A DNA stretch of 64,000 nucleotides from Adenophora triphylla var. japonica (lineage: Eukaryota; Streptophyta; Magnoliopsida; Asterales; Campanulaceae). A program made the translations under genes and the position numbers. The stretch lies in assembly GCA_022495995.1 (NCBI GenBank), contig JAFEMH010002450.1, positions 124,001-188,000 on the forward strand, written 5' to 3'. Below the pieces are notes generated by a model. That model did not search any database. It was not told where the DNA came from and worked only from the letters and a program-made list of their open reading frames with translations. Positions 36,269-47,763 of this stretch are shown one piece after another; position 1 is the first letter of the stretch, and each line of letters starts with the position of its first letter.

Positions 36269-37050
36269 TTATCAATATTTTAAAAGTATAATTATTTTTT
36301 TTTAAATTTATTTTTGAATTGTGATAAATATTTTAGATATTTTTTGGTAAGGAAGTGTTTTTAAAAAAAATTATAAAATAAGTTAGAAATTAACTAAATA
36401 TTTCTATCAATTATTACTTAGGTATATTAATATTTCTTAGAAATTTAAATTATTAAATTAATGAGTATTATTATTAATTAATAACATTATTATTATTAAT
36501 TATATAATAATAATTATTAATATATTCAATTATTTAATTGAATAATTAACAGTAAAAGTATATAATATAAAAATATTTACTTTTTTGATATTATGTAATA
36601 TTACTAGTTTTTATTAATATTATTATTAAGTATTATTTTTTTTAAATTTATTTTTGAATTGAGATAAATATTTTAGACTTTTTTTGGTAAGAAAGTTTTT
36701 AAAAAAAATTATTAGGCATAATTAATTATTAGTACTATTATTAATATTAATTAATTAATATTAATAATTCATTAATAAATATTATTGATAATAAATATTA
36801 TTGATTTTAGGCATAATATTATTTTATAGTTTAAATTATTAGTATTATTATTAAATATTACTAATAATAACATTATTATTATTATATAATATTGTTTTAA
36901 ATTTTAAATTATTTTTGATATTACTAATTATTATGGTCATTAAGAGATTTTTGTGATAAACAAATAAACATAATAGGTGACAATAATTCATTGGAACACA
37001 TACTTGACACCCTTTTTTTTAATTGGCTTACAAAGGATCACAAGGATTGA
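36269..37050. other. AT-rich interior of CACTA
   Basis: Extremely AT-rich, with TATTATTAAT-type runs and a partial duplication: a segment ending TTTTTTTAAATTTATTTTTG occurs near 36290 and 36640. No gene is visible. Confidence 0.6.
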
Positions 37051-37059
37051 TCTCTTAAT

Positions 37060-37830
37060 CAATCTGGACCATTAATCATAAACATCCAATGGTCCAAATT
37101 CATCACAACAAAACCATTTCAAATTCTTAATTTTCTCTTTATACTTCACTTTCCTCATTTTTCTCTCTTTATTTTCATTTTTTTCATTTTTCGGTTTAAT
37201 TCTCTCCTCATTTCTCTCTCTCTCTCCGCCGCAAGACCGAGCCACCGGAATCCGTGTCTCCGCAATTTCTCTCGCCGTCTCTCTCTCTTTCCACAGACTC
37301 AGCAGAATCCCACCCTTCCCTTTCCCCCTCAATTCGACTCTCCCCATCGAATAATCCATGGCTGCCTTCCTCATCTTTTCTTTCCCCAACCCACGCCACT
37401 ACCCTTCGTCTCCGGCGACGTCAATGGCAACCGAACGGTGTATCCTTCTCTCCGCACACTCCGGCCACGAATCTGGTCATCTCCGTCTCCTTCTCTCTCT
37501 TCGCACACTCCGTCTCTCCCTCATCTCTCCGTCATCGTCTCCGGCGACGGCCACGGTGTCTCTTCTATTTCGTTTTGATTTTTGTTTTGAAGATTTGATT
37601 TCTTCTATTTTTGTTTTGAAGATACTTAATTTCGTTTTGATTTTTGTTTTGAAGATACTTAATCGAACGGTGTCTCTCAGATTTGATGGATTTGGTTTTT
37701 GGTGTTGTTGTTAGTGATGGTGGTGATGGTAGAGGGATGGTGTTGCCGGCGGTGATTGAGACGGTGGTTGGTGGTAGTTGATGGTGGTTGATGGTAGTTA
37801 GGGTATAAAGGAAGTTTAAGGAATTTGTTT
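37060..37830. other. CT-rich, possibly captured fragment within CACTA
   Basis: Composition shifts to CTCTCTCC-rich, with several CCGGCGACG motifs and overlapping ORFs on both strands (for example 37358-37714 plus). A TTTTGTTTTGAAGAT repeat follows near 37580-37660. It resembles a plant 5' UTR or first exon, but no protein family is recognised. Confidence 0.35.
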
Positions 37831-37905
37831 TGACAATAATATAACTTAAGGGTGATTTGACAATAATAGAACTTAAGGGATGATTTAAAAATATAAACAA
37901 AAAAT

Positions 37906-37951
<46 letters not shown>
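37906..37951. repeat. (AT)n microsatellite
   Basis: About 20 uninterrupted AT dinucleotides in the CACTA element. Confidence 0.9.
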
Positions 37952-37955
<4 letters not shown>

Positions 37956-38059
37956 ATTTTTTTAATAAAAAATATCAAATTAGCGAAAATAAAAAATATT
38001 GAAAAAAGAAAATTAAAAAAATTAATAAAATTAATAAAATTGTGAAAATATGTAATAAA

Positions 38060-38350
38060 TTTTAGGTACTCATCTACTTTTTGGCGTTACATTAGGTATT
38101 CAACCACTTTTTAAATTGGCGTTGCATTAGGTTCTTTTTGGCGTTGCTTTAGGTGTTCATATAGTTTTAAAATTGGCGTTGCATCAGATATTTACCTGAT
38201 GCAACGCCAAAGTTCTGGCGTTACATTAGCTTACTATTTCGTTGCATTAGACCTAATGCAACGCAAGAGAATGCAACGGCCATTTGGCGTTACATTAGGC
38301 CTAATGTAACGGTTTTTGGGCCCTAATGCAACGAAAATTGGCGTTACATT
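38060..38350. repeat. CACTA right subterminal repeats
   Basis: GGCGTTACATTAG / GGCGTTGCATTAG copies, mainly the inverted form of the left set, with some direct copies (TAATGCAACG near 38260). Confidence 0.9.
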
Positions 38351-38389
38351 AGATCAGAAATGTAGTAGTGACGGATATCCAGAAAAAAG

Positions 38390-38912
38390 ATTTGAGACCA
38401 AATCCAAGGCCAAGACCAAATTTCTGATTCTGGATATCACTTTCACAAGGTTCTGGATATCCAGAACATTGATTATGGATATCCAGAAGCCTTAAAACTT
38501 ATATCCAGAAGCCAATTCTAAATTTCTGGATATCACTTACATAAGGTTCTGGATATCCTTTCAAAGGGTTCTGGATATCCAGAACCTTTGAGACTGATAT
38601 CCAGAAGTAACCATGGGCCAAGGTCATGGCCAATACAAAATTTCTGGATATCCTTTCAAAAGGTTCTGGATATCCTTTCAAAGGGTTCTGGATATCCAGA
38701 ACCTTTGAGACTGATATCCAGAAGTAACCATGGGCCAAGGTCATGGCCAATACAAAATTTCTGGATATCCTTTCAAAAGGTTCTGGATATCCTTTCAAAG
38801 GGTTCTGGATATCCAGAACCTTTGAGACTGATATCCAGAAGTAACCATGGGCCAAAGGTCATTACCAATACAAAGTTTCTGGATATCCTTTCAAAAGGTT
38901 CTGGATACCCGT
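38390..38912. repeat. 117-bp tandem repeat rich in TTCTGGATATCC
   Basis: CCTTTGAGACTGATATCC recurs at 38585, 38702 and 38819, exactly 117 bp apart. A shorter degenerate part lies to the left. Because 117 is a multiple of three, open frames run through it on both strands without coding meaning. Confidence 0.92.
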
Positions 38913-38955
38913 AACTCGTTTTCCCATAACTTATGAAGAAACGCGTTTCTCCCTA

Positions 38956-39493
38956 TATTTTGGCTTTCTTTTGAGCATTTTGTTCTCCACATATTAGAGG
39001 GTACGACATTCTACTTTTTTTTTTCCAAAACAAATGTTCATTTTCTTTATCGAAATAAAATAGATATTTAGTATATACTGTATAGGATTGTGATAGTATT
39101 TGTTATATGAGTGGTTTTAAATTTATGTTATTGAGTTAATTTTTAGGAACTTCAAGTAGGACCGAAGTCAGTGGAGATTTTTCAGGAAGGGAGTCAGGGT
39201 TAATTGCTCTGAAAATAATTAAATTGTGATATTCATATTTAATATATAAGGTAATAATTACTATAATTGTGATATTTATATTTAATATATAAAGTGGTCA
39301 AAATATTAAATTAGCACAATAATTTTTCAAAATTAAAGAGGTAAAAAAATAAATTTTGACCAAATTTCACATGACATTTAAGGGTATCAATCAAAACAGA
39401 ATAATAGAGGGCCTCTTTGGAAACCAAATTTTATACTCCGTACTCTAATTATGTGAGTGATGCTGAATGGTCCATCATTTCTCATAATGCACC
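38956..39493. other. AT-rich intergenic DNA
   Basis: No gene or clear repeat is visible. Confidence 0.5.
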
Positions 39494-39499
39494 GCTTGT

Positions 39500-39504
<5 letters not shown>

Positions 39505-39532
<28 letters not shown>

Positions 39533-39865
39533 GGTTACCAACTTCGTCTGACTAATCTCACCGCCCATGAGATCTTCGCCCATATCTTTACCCCTTATAC
39601 TCAGGCCCCGGGAAGCCTCCCTGAGTATTTACATCACTCTTACATCACCAATTGGCTGCTTCAGCCAAGATTCGAACTCCCCACACTGAGGATACAAGCC
39701 CAGCAATGCTGTTTTCTTAACTGCACGGATGTGCCCCGGGAGGCTCCAAAGGACCCTGAACCAAGGTAGAAATTAAACCACAGAAACTCCCCTTGAGGAG
39801 AATCGAACCGGTGACCTCCCCTTCGAAAGGCCACCAACATACCATTGGGTCAAGGCCACTTTGGT
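39505..39865 (-). mobile_element. tRNA-derived SINE, apparently dimeric
   Basis: It reads on the minus strand from 39865 to a run of A (plus-strand T run to 39530). It is flanked by GCTTGTCCTTT (39494-39504, 39866-39876). A B-box GGTTCGATTC lies in the first third and a second B-box AGTTCGAATC in the middle. CCTCCCGGGGC / CTTCCCGGGGC is also repeated. This suggests two tRNA-related units. Confidence 0.85.
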
Positions 39866-39876
39866 GCTTGTCCTTT

Positions 39877-41159
39877 GTCTTCTTAGCTGACTAGTGGGTA
39901 ACTAATTTGCAAATTTTTTATATTTTGTTTTTTTATGTTTTTATTTAATAAAGTAACATAATAATTTTTTATAATATAAGTATATTGTATATGAATTAAT
40001 ACGTTTGCTTATAAATTTAGGAGAATTGTGTTAATTTTTTTTTTAGCTTTTGTTGTAAATAATTTGTATTTATTATAATAATTAAAATTTGAATATAAAG
40101 TTGAATTATTATTATTACGAATTAAATTTTAATTTTATAGAAGATTGGCTCCTCTCACTCAACAATTAGTAATGTTAGTTGCTGGCAATAAAATACATTA
40201 GTAAAAAATTGACAAATTCAATCGTGAAAACGAACTAAAATGAAAAAACTCAAAACATGAAAGTTGTACATAACATAAAAATACATGAATCTGGAAGTTT
40301 CAACTTTGGAAAATTAGTTTTGGTCAATTAAACACATGAAAACATTTATGTCCTGAAACTGAAACACATTTGGCAGATTTTATGGTCATGCAAGATGGGT
40401 TAAAATAAATGCTTAGAATATATATAATCATGTGAACATCCATTAGCATACTTTCGTGGATTAAAAAGAGATTGCAATTTACAAATCTCAAAATTTTCAT
40501 GTATTTATTTTACTATAATTTTTGCAAGGCACAGTAGCCCTTAATAATGCTTCATGGGCAAATTTTTATTACTTCAAATTTGAAGTCTAAAATCAAGTCA
40601 AATGAATGGAGAATGTATAAAGGTTTCTGCAAATAGATAAAGAAAAATTAGTAACAATCAATAAAAGTTATATATGTAATATAAAAAAATCATAAGAAAA
40701 ATAGAAATTTTAAAAAAACAATGTATAAAACAATGAATCTTACAACTTTGAACAACAACAATCTCAAGAGCATCCACATAGGTAGATGCAAGAAATATAA
40801 ACATAACAATATTAATGAATCTCACCCAGTTTTATCAACAAAATCAATCAAGAATATCACACAAATGAAGGTAGAAGCTGAAATACAACAACAACAAAAA
40901 CAAATATCATATATTTCATGCAAAGACCGTACGTGTTCTTATATTAAAAGTGATTAAAAACTATTCATATTATTAATTAGGGAGTTGAAGGAACGAAAAC
41001 TAAAAAGACATGCACAAAATACATTCAAACATATCAAATTTTTCAAATTCTTGAATGGTTATAAACAATTAATTTTCCATACATGAATGTATAGAATATC
41101 TATTAATAAATGAATGTCTAATCTATGACCTTTCATATCCAAAGGGGTTTATGCAATAA
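39877..41159. other. AT-rich intergenic DNA
   Basis: No supported gene. The 78-codon ORF at 40721 has no recognisable features and lies in low-complexity DNA. Confidence 0.5.
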
Positions 41160-41481
41160 TTAACATATATTATAACTATTATAATTAACTAATATTATTA
41201 ATAGTAATAATTAACGTATATAATAACTATTATAATTAACTAATTTTATTAATAGTAATTATTAACATATATAATAACTATTACAATTAGCTAATCTATT
41301 AACAATAATAATTAACATATATAATAACTATTATGATTAACTAATATTATTAATAGTAATAGTTAATATATATTGTAAGTATTATAATTAACTAATACTA
41401 ATAATAGTAATAGTTAACTTATGTAGAAATTATCATGATTTACTAATATTATTAATGAAAAAATTTAATTTATATAATAAC
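41160..41481. repeat. 51-bp AT-rich tandem array, left part
   Basis: Units of TTAACATATATAATAACTAT plus TAATTAACTAATATTATT and AATAGTAATA start at 41160, 41211, 41262 and 41312. The array continues on the other side of Tat-2 at 53553. Confidence 0.85.
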
Positions 41482-42140
41482 TGATGCTGCAGGAAATGTG
41501 CTTATCAATCTTCCTCCACGTGGCAGGATTGATCACCTGGCTTCTTGACCTGAAAACAGAACCCACGACTAGCCGGATGTGTCTCCGGCGAAGACGCTCG
41601 GGCGTGAGAGTAAGATAATAGTTGTATAAAGCTCAAAATGTATTGAATAATGAACTCAGAATACAAAATGGCAGTTACCTCTCACCGTTTGGTAGTGATG
41701 AAGTATTTATAGACAAGAGTGGTGTAATTTTGGGAAGGCGACATATGCTCCGAGATTATAGCGGCAGTTACTTGATTGTGGGAACGTGTCTATAACGGCC
41801 CCTGATTTGTAGGGATGTGGTTATGAGAATTGTTCAACCAAATACGCCTTCAAGTATCAAGTCGTCACTTGTTAATTTAGGTCGAGGTCGCCATTCGAGG
41901 AATGGTCGACACACCGTCGGGTAGAGCATGGTTCGTACCCGAGTTATAATATGGATTCTGAGGTCGGACTAAGTTAAGTCGGGGCCTGGTGAGCCGGACC
42001 ATGGGCTTAGTCGACGGATCCTTGAGATGGGCTTTGGGCCCTGTTTTGATTGGGCCAGCCTTATTGAGAATGTGGAAGTCCAGGCTGTCCGTGATTGGGC
42101 TTTACTCGTTTGGCCCAACTCGACACTTTTGGTATGTTCG
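41482..42140 (-). repeat. Tat-2 3' LTR (659 bp)
   Basis: Starts TGATGCTGCAGG. It ends GTATGTTCG, where the other LTR has the canonical CA. The minus-strand TATAAATA is at about 41704-41711. Confidence 0.92.
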
Positions 42141-42155
42141 GGGGGGCCCCAACTT
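42141..42155 (-). other. Tat-2 polypurine tract candidate
   Basis: Minus-strand AGTTGGGGCCCCCC abuts the 3' LTR. It is mixed rather than purely purine, so this is tentative. Confidence 0.4.
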
Positions 42156-42424
42156 TCAAGTTGACTTCGTCGACTTGGAAGTTAAGAAGATTTCTTTGAC
42201 GAAAATTGCTTTACTCGCAGGTCGATGTTAGTCTTTGAAGTAGGTCGACCATGATGACGTGGCAACATCCTGATCGTTGGCGATGAACGGTTGGAGATGA
42301 AGGAGCGCCGATTTTAGTAATGATTGCAATTCTGACTCTTGGAACTCCTTCTCGGAAACCGCTTCGGTTTTTAATTTTGGAAAATTAATTTCGATTTTCC
42401 TTTCCCTTTCCAATTTTAGGAAAA

Positions 42425-42433
42425 TATAAATAG
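42425..42433 (+). promoter_or_regulatory. TATA box of the Tat-2 antisense gene
   Basis: TATAAATAG lies about 110 bp before the ATG at 42541, on the strand opposite to gag-pol and outside the LTR. Confidence 0.6.
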
Positions 42434-42540
42434 CAAAATCCTCCTTCGTTTAGAACTTTTACCGTTTTCAAGCTCTTGAGAATCTCCGCGAAAATAGCGA
42501 AGAAGCGGTTGAGTTAAATTGGGCTTCCATCTTCGGCAAC

Positions 42541-45500
42541 ATGACTTCCTATTCCGACATTTACAAAGGTATTTCTCTCCCATTCTTCCTTTAGAGCTTT
42601 AATTTCTGTTCTATCTTTGATTTCTCGCCATGGCTAGAACCTTTAGTAGCGAGCCGGAGCTTGGTATGGGTGCACTTGCCTTTGTTAACCGTAGGGTTTA
42701 CAAGAATGTGAACGGTGAGTGGAGAGAACTGTCTTTGGATGAATGTGCCTCCATTTTAACCAAGTGGGAATTAAATTTTAGTGAGATAGGTTTGCCCATT
42801 GTAGGGGACGTTGAAAACACAGTAGTCGATGATTGAATGTCGTCACTTTCCATCTATTCCATGCTTGCTTTCGACCATATTACTTTGTTCTATGTTAAGG
42901 ATGTCCTCAAACCCTCCTTCCTTAGGAATAGGATAGGCTTTCCGGGAGTCTAGGTCGCCCTTAAATAGGTCGTGAAATTATTCATAGGCCTCGACTCCCT
43001 GTTTCTCCTTCTTCTTGTACGAATGGCAACTCAAGGCGGAGCTACGGCATCTACTTCCTCTGGACCCGAATCGTTGATGCATTTGACGATACAGCCATGC
43101 CAGAAAAGAATGAGAGGGGTTATGTTCCCCAAGGGCCATTACGCGAAAGAAGAACCCGCCCTCTAGGTATAGCATGATTTGGGATTTCTGTGAGGTGAGT
43201 AAGGAAGATTATAGGGTGACCATTTATACTCAGAGGGAGTTTATGAAGTTGTTTAGGTCGTCATTTACTAGGGATGCCAGAAGGGTAGCCTTCTTCTATG
43301 GTCAATTTGTAGCTGGCCTCAGGTTGCCTCTTGATCCCTTCATAAACGAGTTTTTAGAATGTGCCAATGCTCTTCCCCTTCAGCTCGGAGCCAATACTTG
43401 TAGGGTCCTTGTGTGCTTTGCTATGGTGTGCAGATTCTTAGGGTATGAACCTTGTATGAGAGTGTTCAAAGAATTTTTCAGTATAAAGTATAGTGGAGAG
43501 GACACGAGCATCGGCACCCCCTCTAAACCTAAATCTCCCAAGCTCTTCACCAACCTCCCAAGTAAGCACGGTGCCGGAACTGGAACTCGCATGTTGTTGT
43601 GGTAGAGAGTAGATTAGGATGGGAATTCCCATTGCCCAATGATGAAACAGAAGCCATAGATGAGGGAACTATTGGGAGCCGACTCCGGCATCTTAACTTG
43701 TATAGGGCTTTGTGTCGCTTAGTCGAGAGAAGACCCATTAGCTGGGAGAGTCTCGCTCACCACCGTGTATAACTTCGTCAGTGGGATGATGTCTGGAGAT
43801 GGAGTGGTAGAGCCCCTTGTCCCTGTGTTGAGAGGACAAATATATCCCGACTGGGTTACTCATTCTCTGGGGAGGTTTGGAAATTTGTGCCAGCGTTGCA
43901 AGAAGACAGAAAACTACTGCAAGGATAACGGGGAGCATGCCGGTGGTAAGATCTTGTTCTGCAACCCTTTACTCGTCTATTGTTATCTTGTATATGTATG
44001 CAACTCTTAGATCGTCCGTTGTCTGCTCGTATGTAGAACTTAGTTAGCTCGTACATAGAACTATTTCGAATTGCAACTCTTTATCAAATTGCCTGCTCGT
44101 ATGTAGAGTTATTCAATTCGTACATAGAACTGCTTTGAGTTGTATCAATTACCTCGTCAATGGTTTACTCGTAGAACTGTCTTGAATTGCCGAGCTAACA
44201 CTTGATTTCTTTGATGTCGTGTAGTTTTAACTCCCGAACAAGAAGCGAATATGGTGCGTATTGTTGGGGTTTCTGATAAGAAGAAAGCGAGGAAGGACCA
44301 TGGGAAGGCCAATGCTCGTGCTCACAGGCAGAGGGAAGCCGCGTTAAGGACCAGTCAGCTTCCAAAAGATAATATTGGGATGGTGCCAATGGAAGGGGTA
44401 GATGAAGAAGATCCTTTGCTCAGCAGCAGTCATACCTTGAGCGTGACTGAGGAGGGTAATGAGTCCAACAAATCTGGCAGGCCTGATGTGAGCTCCGACC
44501 CAAGTACTGATGTCAATGTAGGGACCTCCGTCTTTGTCGGAGCGGGGAACTAGTCCACTTTGATGTCGTAAACATTGATGACGACGTCATAGGCGAAGTT
44601 GATGATCAACCTCTGAGGACTAAGAGGTTGCGATCGACAAGGGGAATCTTTGTTTCGTCGAGCCAACCGGCTTCCACCTCCTCCAGCCTTCTTCTTATCC
44701 CAACCAGAATCCATTGAAGAAAGGATGCAGAGGCCGAGTGATGTTCCCTCTCTTGAAGGAGTAAATTGCACGAGTCGCAGCCTACCCGCATGAACTTGGG
44801 CCGGTGATTGTGAGAAGAGCAGTGGATGTGGGTCTGCTAGCTCACTTGGCTGATAAGGGCATGACACCCGAGGAATTCTCAGCTCGGTCTGGGCTGGCTC
44901 ATTGCGAGGTAACTTCTCACTTTCTCTTTTATTTTAGTCGTCTGCTCCTTTACTCGATCCACTTGAATCTCGAGCTAACACTTCTTTGTTTCCTTTGGAA
45001 TGCAGAATCTTACAATGATTGAGCAAGCCAAGAGCTCTTGGAGGGCCTCCATTGAGAGGGAGAGACAAGCCCTTCGTGATTATTCCAAAAAGGCTCAAGA
45101 GCTTGCGGAATGGAAAGAGAAGTATAATGACTTGGACAATTCGTATGAAGCCAACGAAGCGCGAAGACCAAGGCTCTGTCCGACCTTGAGGCTGCAGAGT
45201 CCAAACTCAAGGAAGTGGAGGCTGAGAGGGATGCTGAGAAGAAAGAACTGGGGAAGGCCAAGACTGAGCTGGCCACTATTAACAAACTTCTAAAGGAGAA
45301 GGATGCCTTCTTGCTCGAGTTGCATGAACAGCATCGACTTGAGAGAGAGAAGAGTCAGAAAGACCACAAGGCTGCTATTGAGAAAACTGCTAAGGATGCC
45401 TCTGAAGCCGCGGTTGAGAAGTTCAAGGCAGGGGACGAGTACTATGATGCCATAGTGTCTAAGGCCCAAGATTTTCTTGAGGTCGGCAAAAGACACATGG

Positions 45501-45865
45501 CCCGTCGTGCGCTTGTAGATCCAACGGCTACGGTTACCATCGAGCAATTAGCTCGTTGGTTTACTGAGTCCCAATATGATATGACAGCTCGTGGTGGTCA
45601 CTCGCTCGTTCCTTACCTTGAAAACGATCTAGCTTTCATTGACCAAGAGGATGAGGAGGATCACTGCGAGAAGTGGGAAGCTCCCCCTGTCCTTGATAGA
45701 AATTTTGATGTGGTCTTGGCGGAACTCGACGATGCTGAAGCCATGGAGATTGAAACTGAGCAGACATATTCTGAATCGGGTAAGCCCCTAGAGCCCCAGC
45801 AACAAGAAGATGGTGAAGGTCGAGCTTCCATTGACGACCAAGCTGATGTCGGCCAGGACTCTTAA
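42541..45865 (+). pseudogene. Antisense gene of Tat-2 (Transposase_28-like N-terminal part, coiled-coil C-terminal part)
   Basis: Several exons can be pieced together but not one frame. They include MARTFSSEPELG (42630) and a globular part (43174-43605) with VAGLRLPLDPFINEFL and FLGYEPCMRVFKEFF, the pattern of the plant 'putative gypsy-type transposon' domain. A basic segment (44251), then MTPEEFSARSGLA (44864) follow. An intron of 97 bp (44909-45005, GT-AG, phase 0) precedes a long coiled coil (45006-45400). An acidic tail with GHSLVPY ends at TAA 45863-45865. Another intron is likely at about 43948-44223. Frameshifts lie near 43600, 44553 and 45180. The molecular role is unknown. Confidence 0.8.
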
Positions 45866-46129
45866 ATTATTTAGTTGAATTTGTAATGAACAAGCTCCAA
45901 CCAACAATTTTTGCTCTTTTGATTCTTTGAATATTTGAATGCCTTGGCCCTATTTTTTGGGAGGCAAGATACTCTTGTAAATTTATTTTGTCTAAGTCTT
46001 AGCCCGTTTTGGGAGACTTATCTCTATCATAGCTGACTTTTGTTTTCAGAATGTTGTATGTTTTTCATTCCATATTGTATGTCGAGCTAGATGTAGCTAA
46101 TATAAATGAGTCAACTTGAGCCTAGAGGT
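45866..46129. other. Non-coding segment of Tat-2 after the antisense gene
   Basis: T-rich, consistent with a 3' untranslated end of the antisense gene. Nothing else is visible. Confidence 0.5.
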
Positions 46130-46139
46130 GACTTGATCT

Positions 46140-46595
46140 TGTTGGCTTAGTCGACCTCAGACTTGATTAACTTTTTTGTGAACGAGATTGATCATGAGTC
46201 GAACTTGTTCATACTATTGAAACTGACCCGGGGTCGAGTTAATTAGGACCAAGTTTATTAGGAATCATACTTGTCTGAATAGGCAAAGCTGATTAAGAAT
46301 CGAGCTAAGTAAATCAAGCTGACTAAGAGTCGAGTTTGTTAGAACTAAGTCGACTAAGAGTCGGACTTGTTAAGTGAACAAAGCTGATTAAGAATCGAGC
46401 TTGTTAGAACGAAGCTGACTAAGAGTCGAGCTTGTTAGGGTGAAGCTGACTAAGAGTCGAGCTAAGATGAACTGACTAAGAGTCGAGCTCGTTAGAACAA
46501 AGTCGACTAAGAGTCGGACTTGTTAAATAAACAAAGCTGATTAAGAATCGAGCTTGTTAGAACGAAGCTGACTAAGAGTCGAGCTTGTTGATATT
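46140..46595. repeat. ~31-bp tandem array (GCTGACTAAGAGTCGAGCTT)
   Basis: About a dozen units of AAGCTGACTAAGAGTCGAGC plus TTGTTAGAACG, with a variant GTCGACTAAGAGTCGGACTT. The variant recurs at 46351 and 46504, which hints at a 153-bp higher-order period. It lies between the antisense gene and the integrase end. Confidence 0.9.
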
Positions 46596-46759
46596 AATGT
46601 AACACTATGTTTGATCGAATAAACTGCTTTTTTCATTGAAGTAGGAATCATGCTTACATCGATTTGAAACTAGCTTTAACACAAACTTGAACTTTGAAAT
46701 TGAAAAACTAGAAGTAGTATTTGATGAGGTGAGTAGCATGCCAAGGATGTTTCAACTCG

Positions 46760-47763
46760 TCACCTCCAGGATGAGCTATCATGTAGGTTCCTTCCTTGAC
46801 GACTCGAGTGACTATAGGGACCTTCCCAGTTAGGAGATAGCTTGTTCTGCTGGGTCCTTCTACCCGTTGCCTCAATCTTTCTCAATACATAATCTCCAAC
46901 TTGGAAAGACCTTGCCTTGACCTTCTTGTCGTGATAACTTTTGGTCCGCTGCTTGTAATTGACCATTCGGAGGTAGGCTGTTTCTCGCTTCTCGTCGATC
47001 AGGTCCAAGTCGATCAACCTGTTGGTGTCGTTCTGCTCTTGATCAAAGAAGGTCACTCTAGCAGTAGGGAATCCGAGCTCAAGCAGGTGCCATGGCCTCT
47101 CGACCCATATGTGAGAGCAAAAGGGGTTTCCCCCGTAGGCCCCCGAGTGGTTGTACGAACTGCCCAAAGAGCAAGGGGGAGTTCGTCCAACCAATTGTTT
47201 CGTCGACCTACGAGCCCAGTCTTGAGCGAAGATAGAACAAGTTTATTTGCTGCTTCAGCTTGCCCATTTCCTTGAGGATAGGCGACAGAAGATTTCCAAT
47301 GTTTGATTCCAACTCGCTTCATCTCTGCTTCGAAAGTCTGGGAGAACTGTAAACCATTGTCGGACACTATAGCTCGAGGAAAACCAAACCGACACCAAAT
47401 GAAGTCATGAATAAAGTTGATAGCATTTTCCTCTGTGATGCGAGCTAATGGTTTGGCCTCAACCCATTTAGTGAAGTAATCTATGGCGACGATCACATAC
47501 TTGCAGTTTCCTCGGGCGGGAGGGAAGGGTCCAATCAGGTCGACGCCCCACATGTCAAACGGCCAAGCTGCGATCACAGGAGTCTGCTCTGTTGTAGGTA
47601 CATGGGGAAGGTTGGCAAACCTTTGGCATTGATCACATTGCTGAACAAAGTTGTGAGTGTCAGCTCTCATGTGTGGCCAGTAGTATCCCAACGTGATTAA
47701 CGTGTCGCCAAGAGTCCCGCCCCGGTGTCCACCACAAATTCCACTATGCACTTCGTGTATCAA
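46760..47763 (-). pseudogene. Tat-2 integrase
   Basis: On the minus strand: an HHCC finger (HEVHSGICGGH, then CDQCQRF), and the catalytic core with GVDLIGPFP, VSDNGLQF and NGQAEAANK, so D, D and E are all present. The C-terminal part (46760-47194) has YHDKKVKARSFQVGDYVLRK. A frameshift near 47060-47190 separates core from C-terminus. The function is insertion of the DNA copy into the genome. Confidence 0.92.

Larger units (their letters stand above)
32647..38370. mobile_element. Non-autonomous CACTA (CMC/EnSpm) DNA transposon
   Basis: The terminal inverted repeats are CACTACTACATTTCTGA at the left and the complement ending TGTAGTAGTG at the right. Both are flanked by the 3-bp duplication ACG (32644-32646, 38371-38373). 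Subterminal repeats of TAATGYAACGC lie inside both ends, as expected for transposase binding in this family. The 5724-bp body has no transposase. It consists of a heptad array, AT-rich DNA and a CT-rich segment. Confidence 0.93.
32558..38953. mobile_element. Palindromic-end element hosting the CACTA insertion
   Basis: Imperfect terminal inverted repeats of about 50 bp carry the palindrome GAGAAACGCGTTTCTC and CATAAGTTATG at both ends (32558-32610 and 38905-38953). TA flanks both sides (32556-32557, 38954-38955). Without the CACTA it would be about 670 bp. The interior is built from TTCTGGATATCC repeats. The superfamily is not assigned. Confidence 0.65.

Noticed and set aside
38499..38914. Repeat proteins of 118 and 108 codons on both strands
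   Set aside because: Consequence of the 117-bp tandem unit, a multiple of three.
39505..39865. tRNA gene
   Set aside because: B-boxes are present but no full cloverleaf. A poly-A tail and target duplication identify a SINE.
40721..40957. 78-codon ORF
   Set aside because: Asn/Lys-rich chance ORF in AT-rich DNA, without motif or context.
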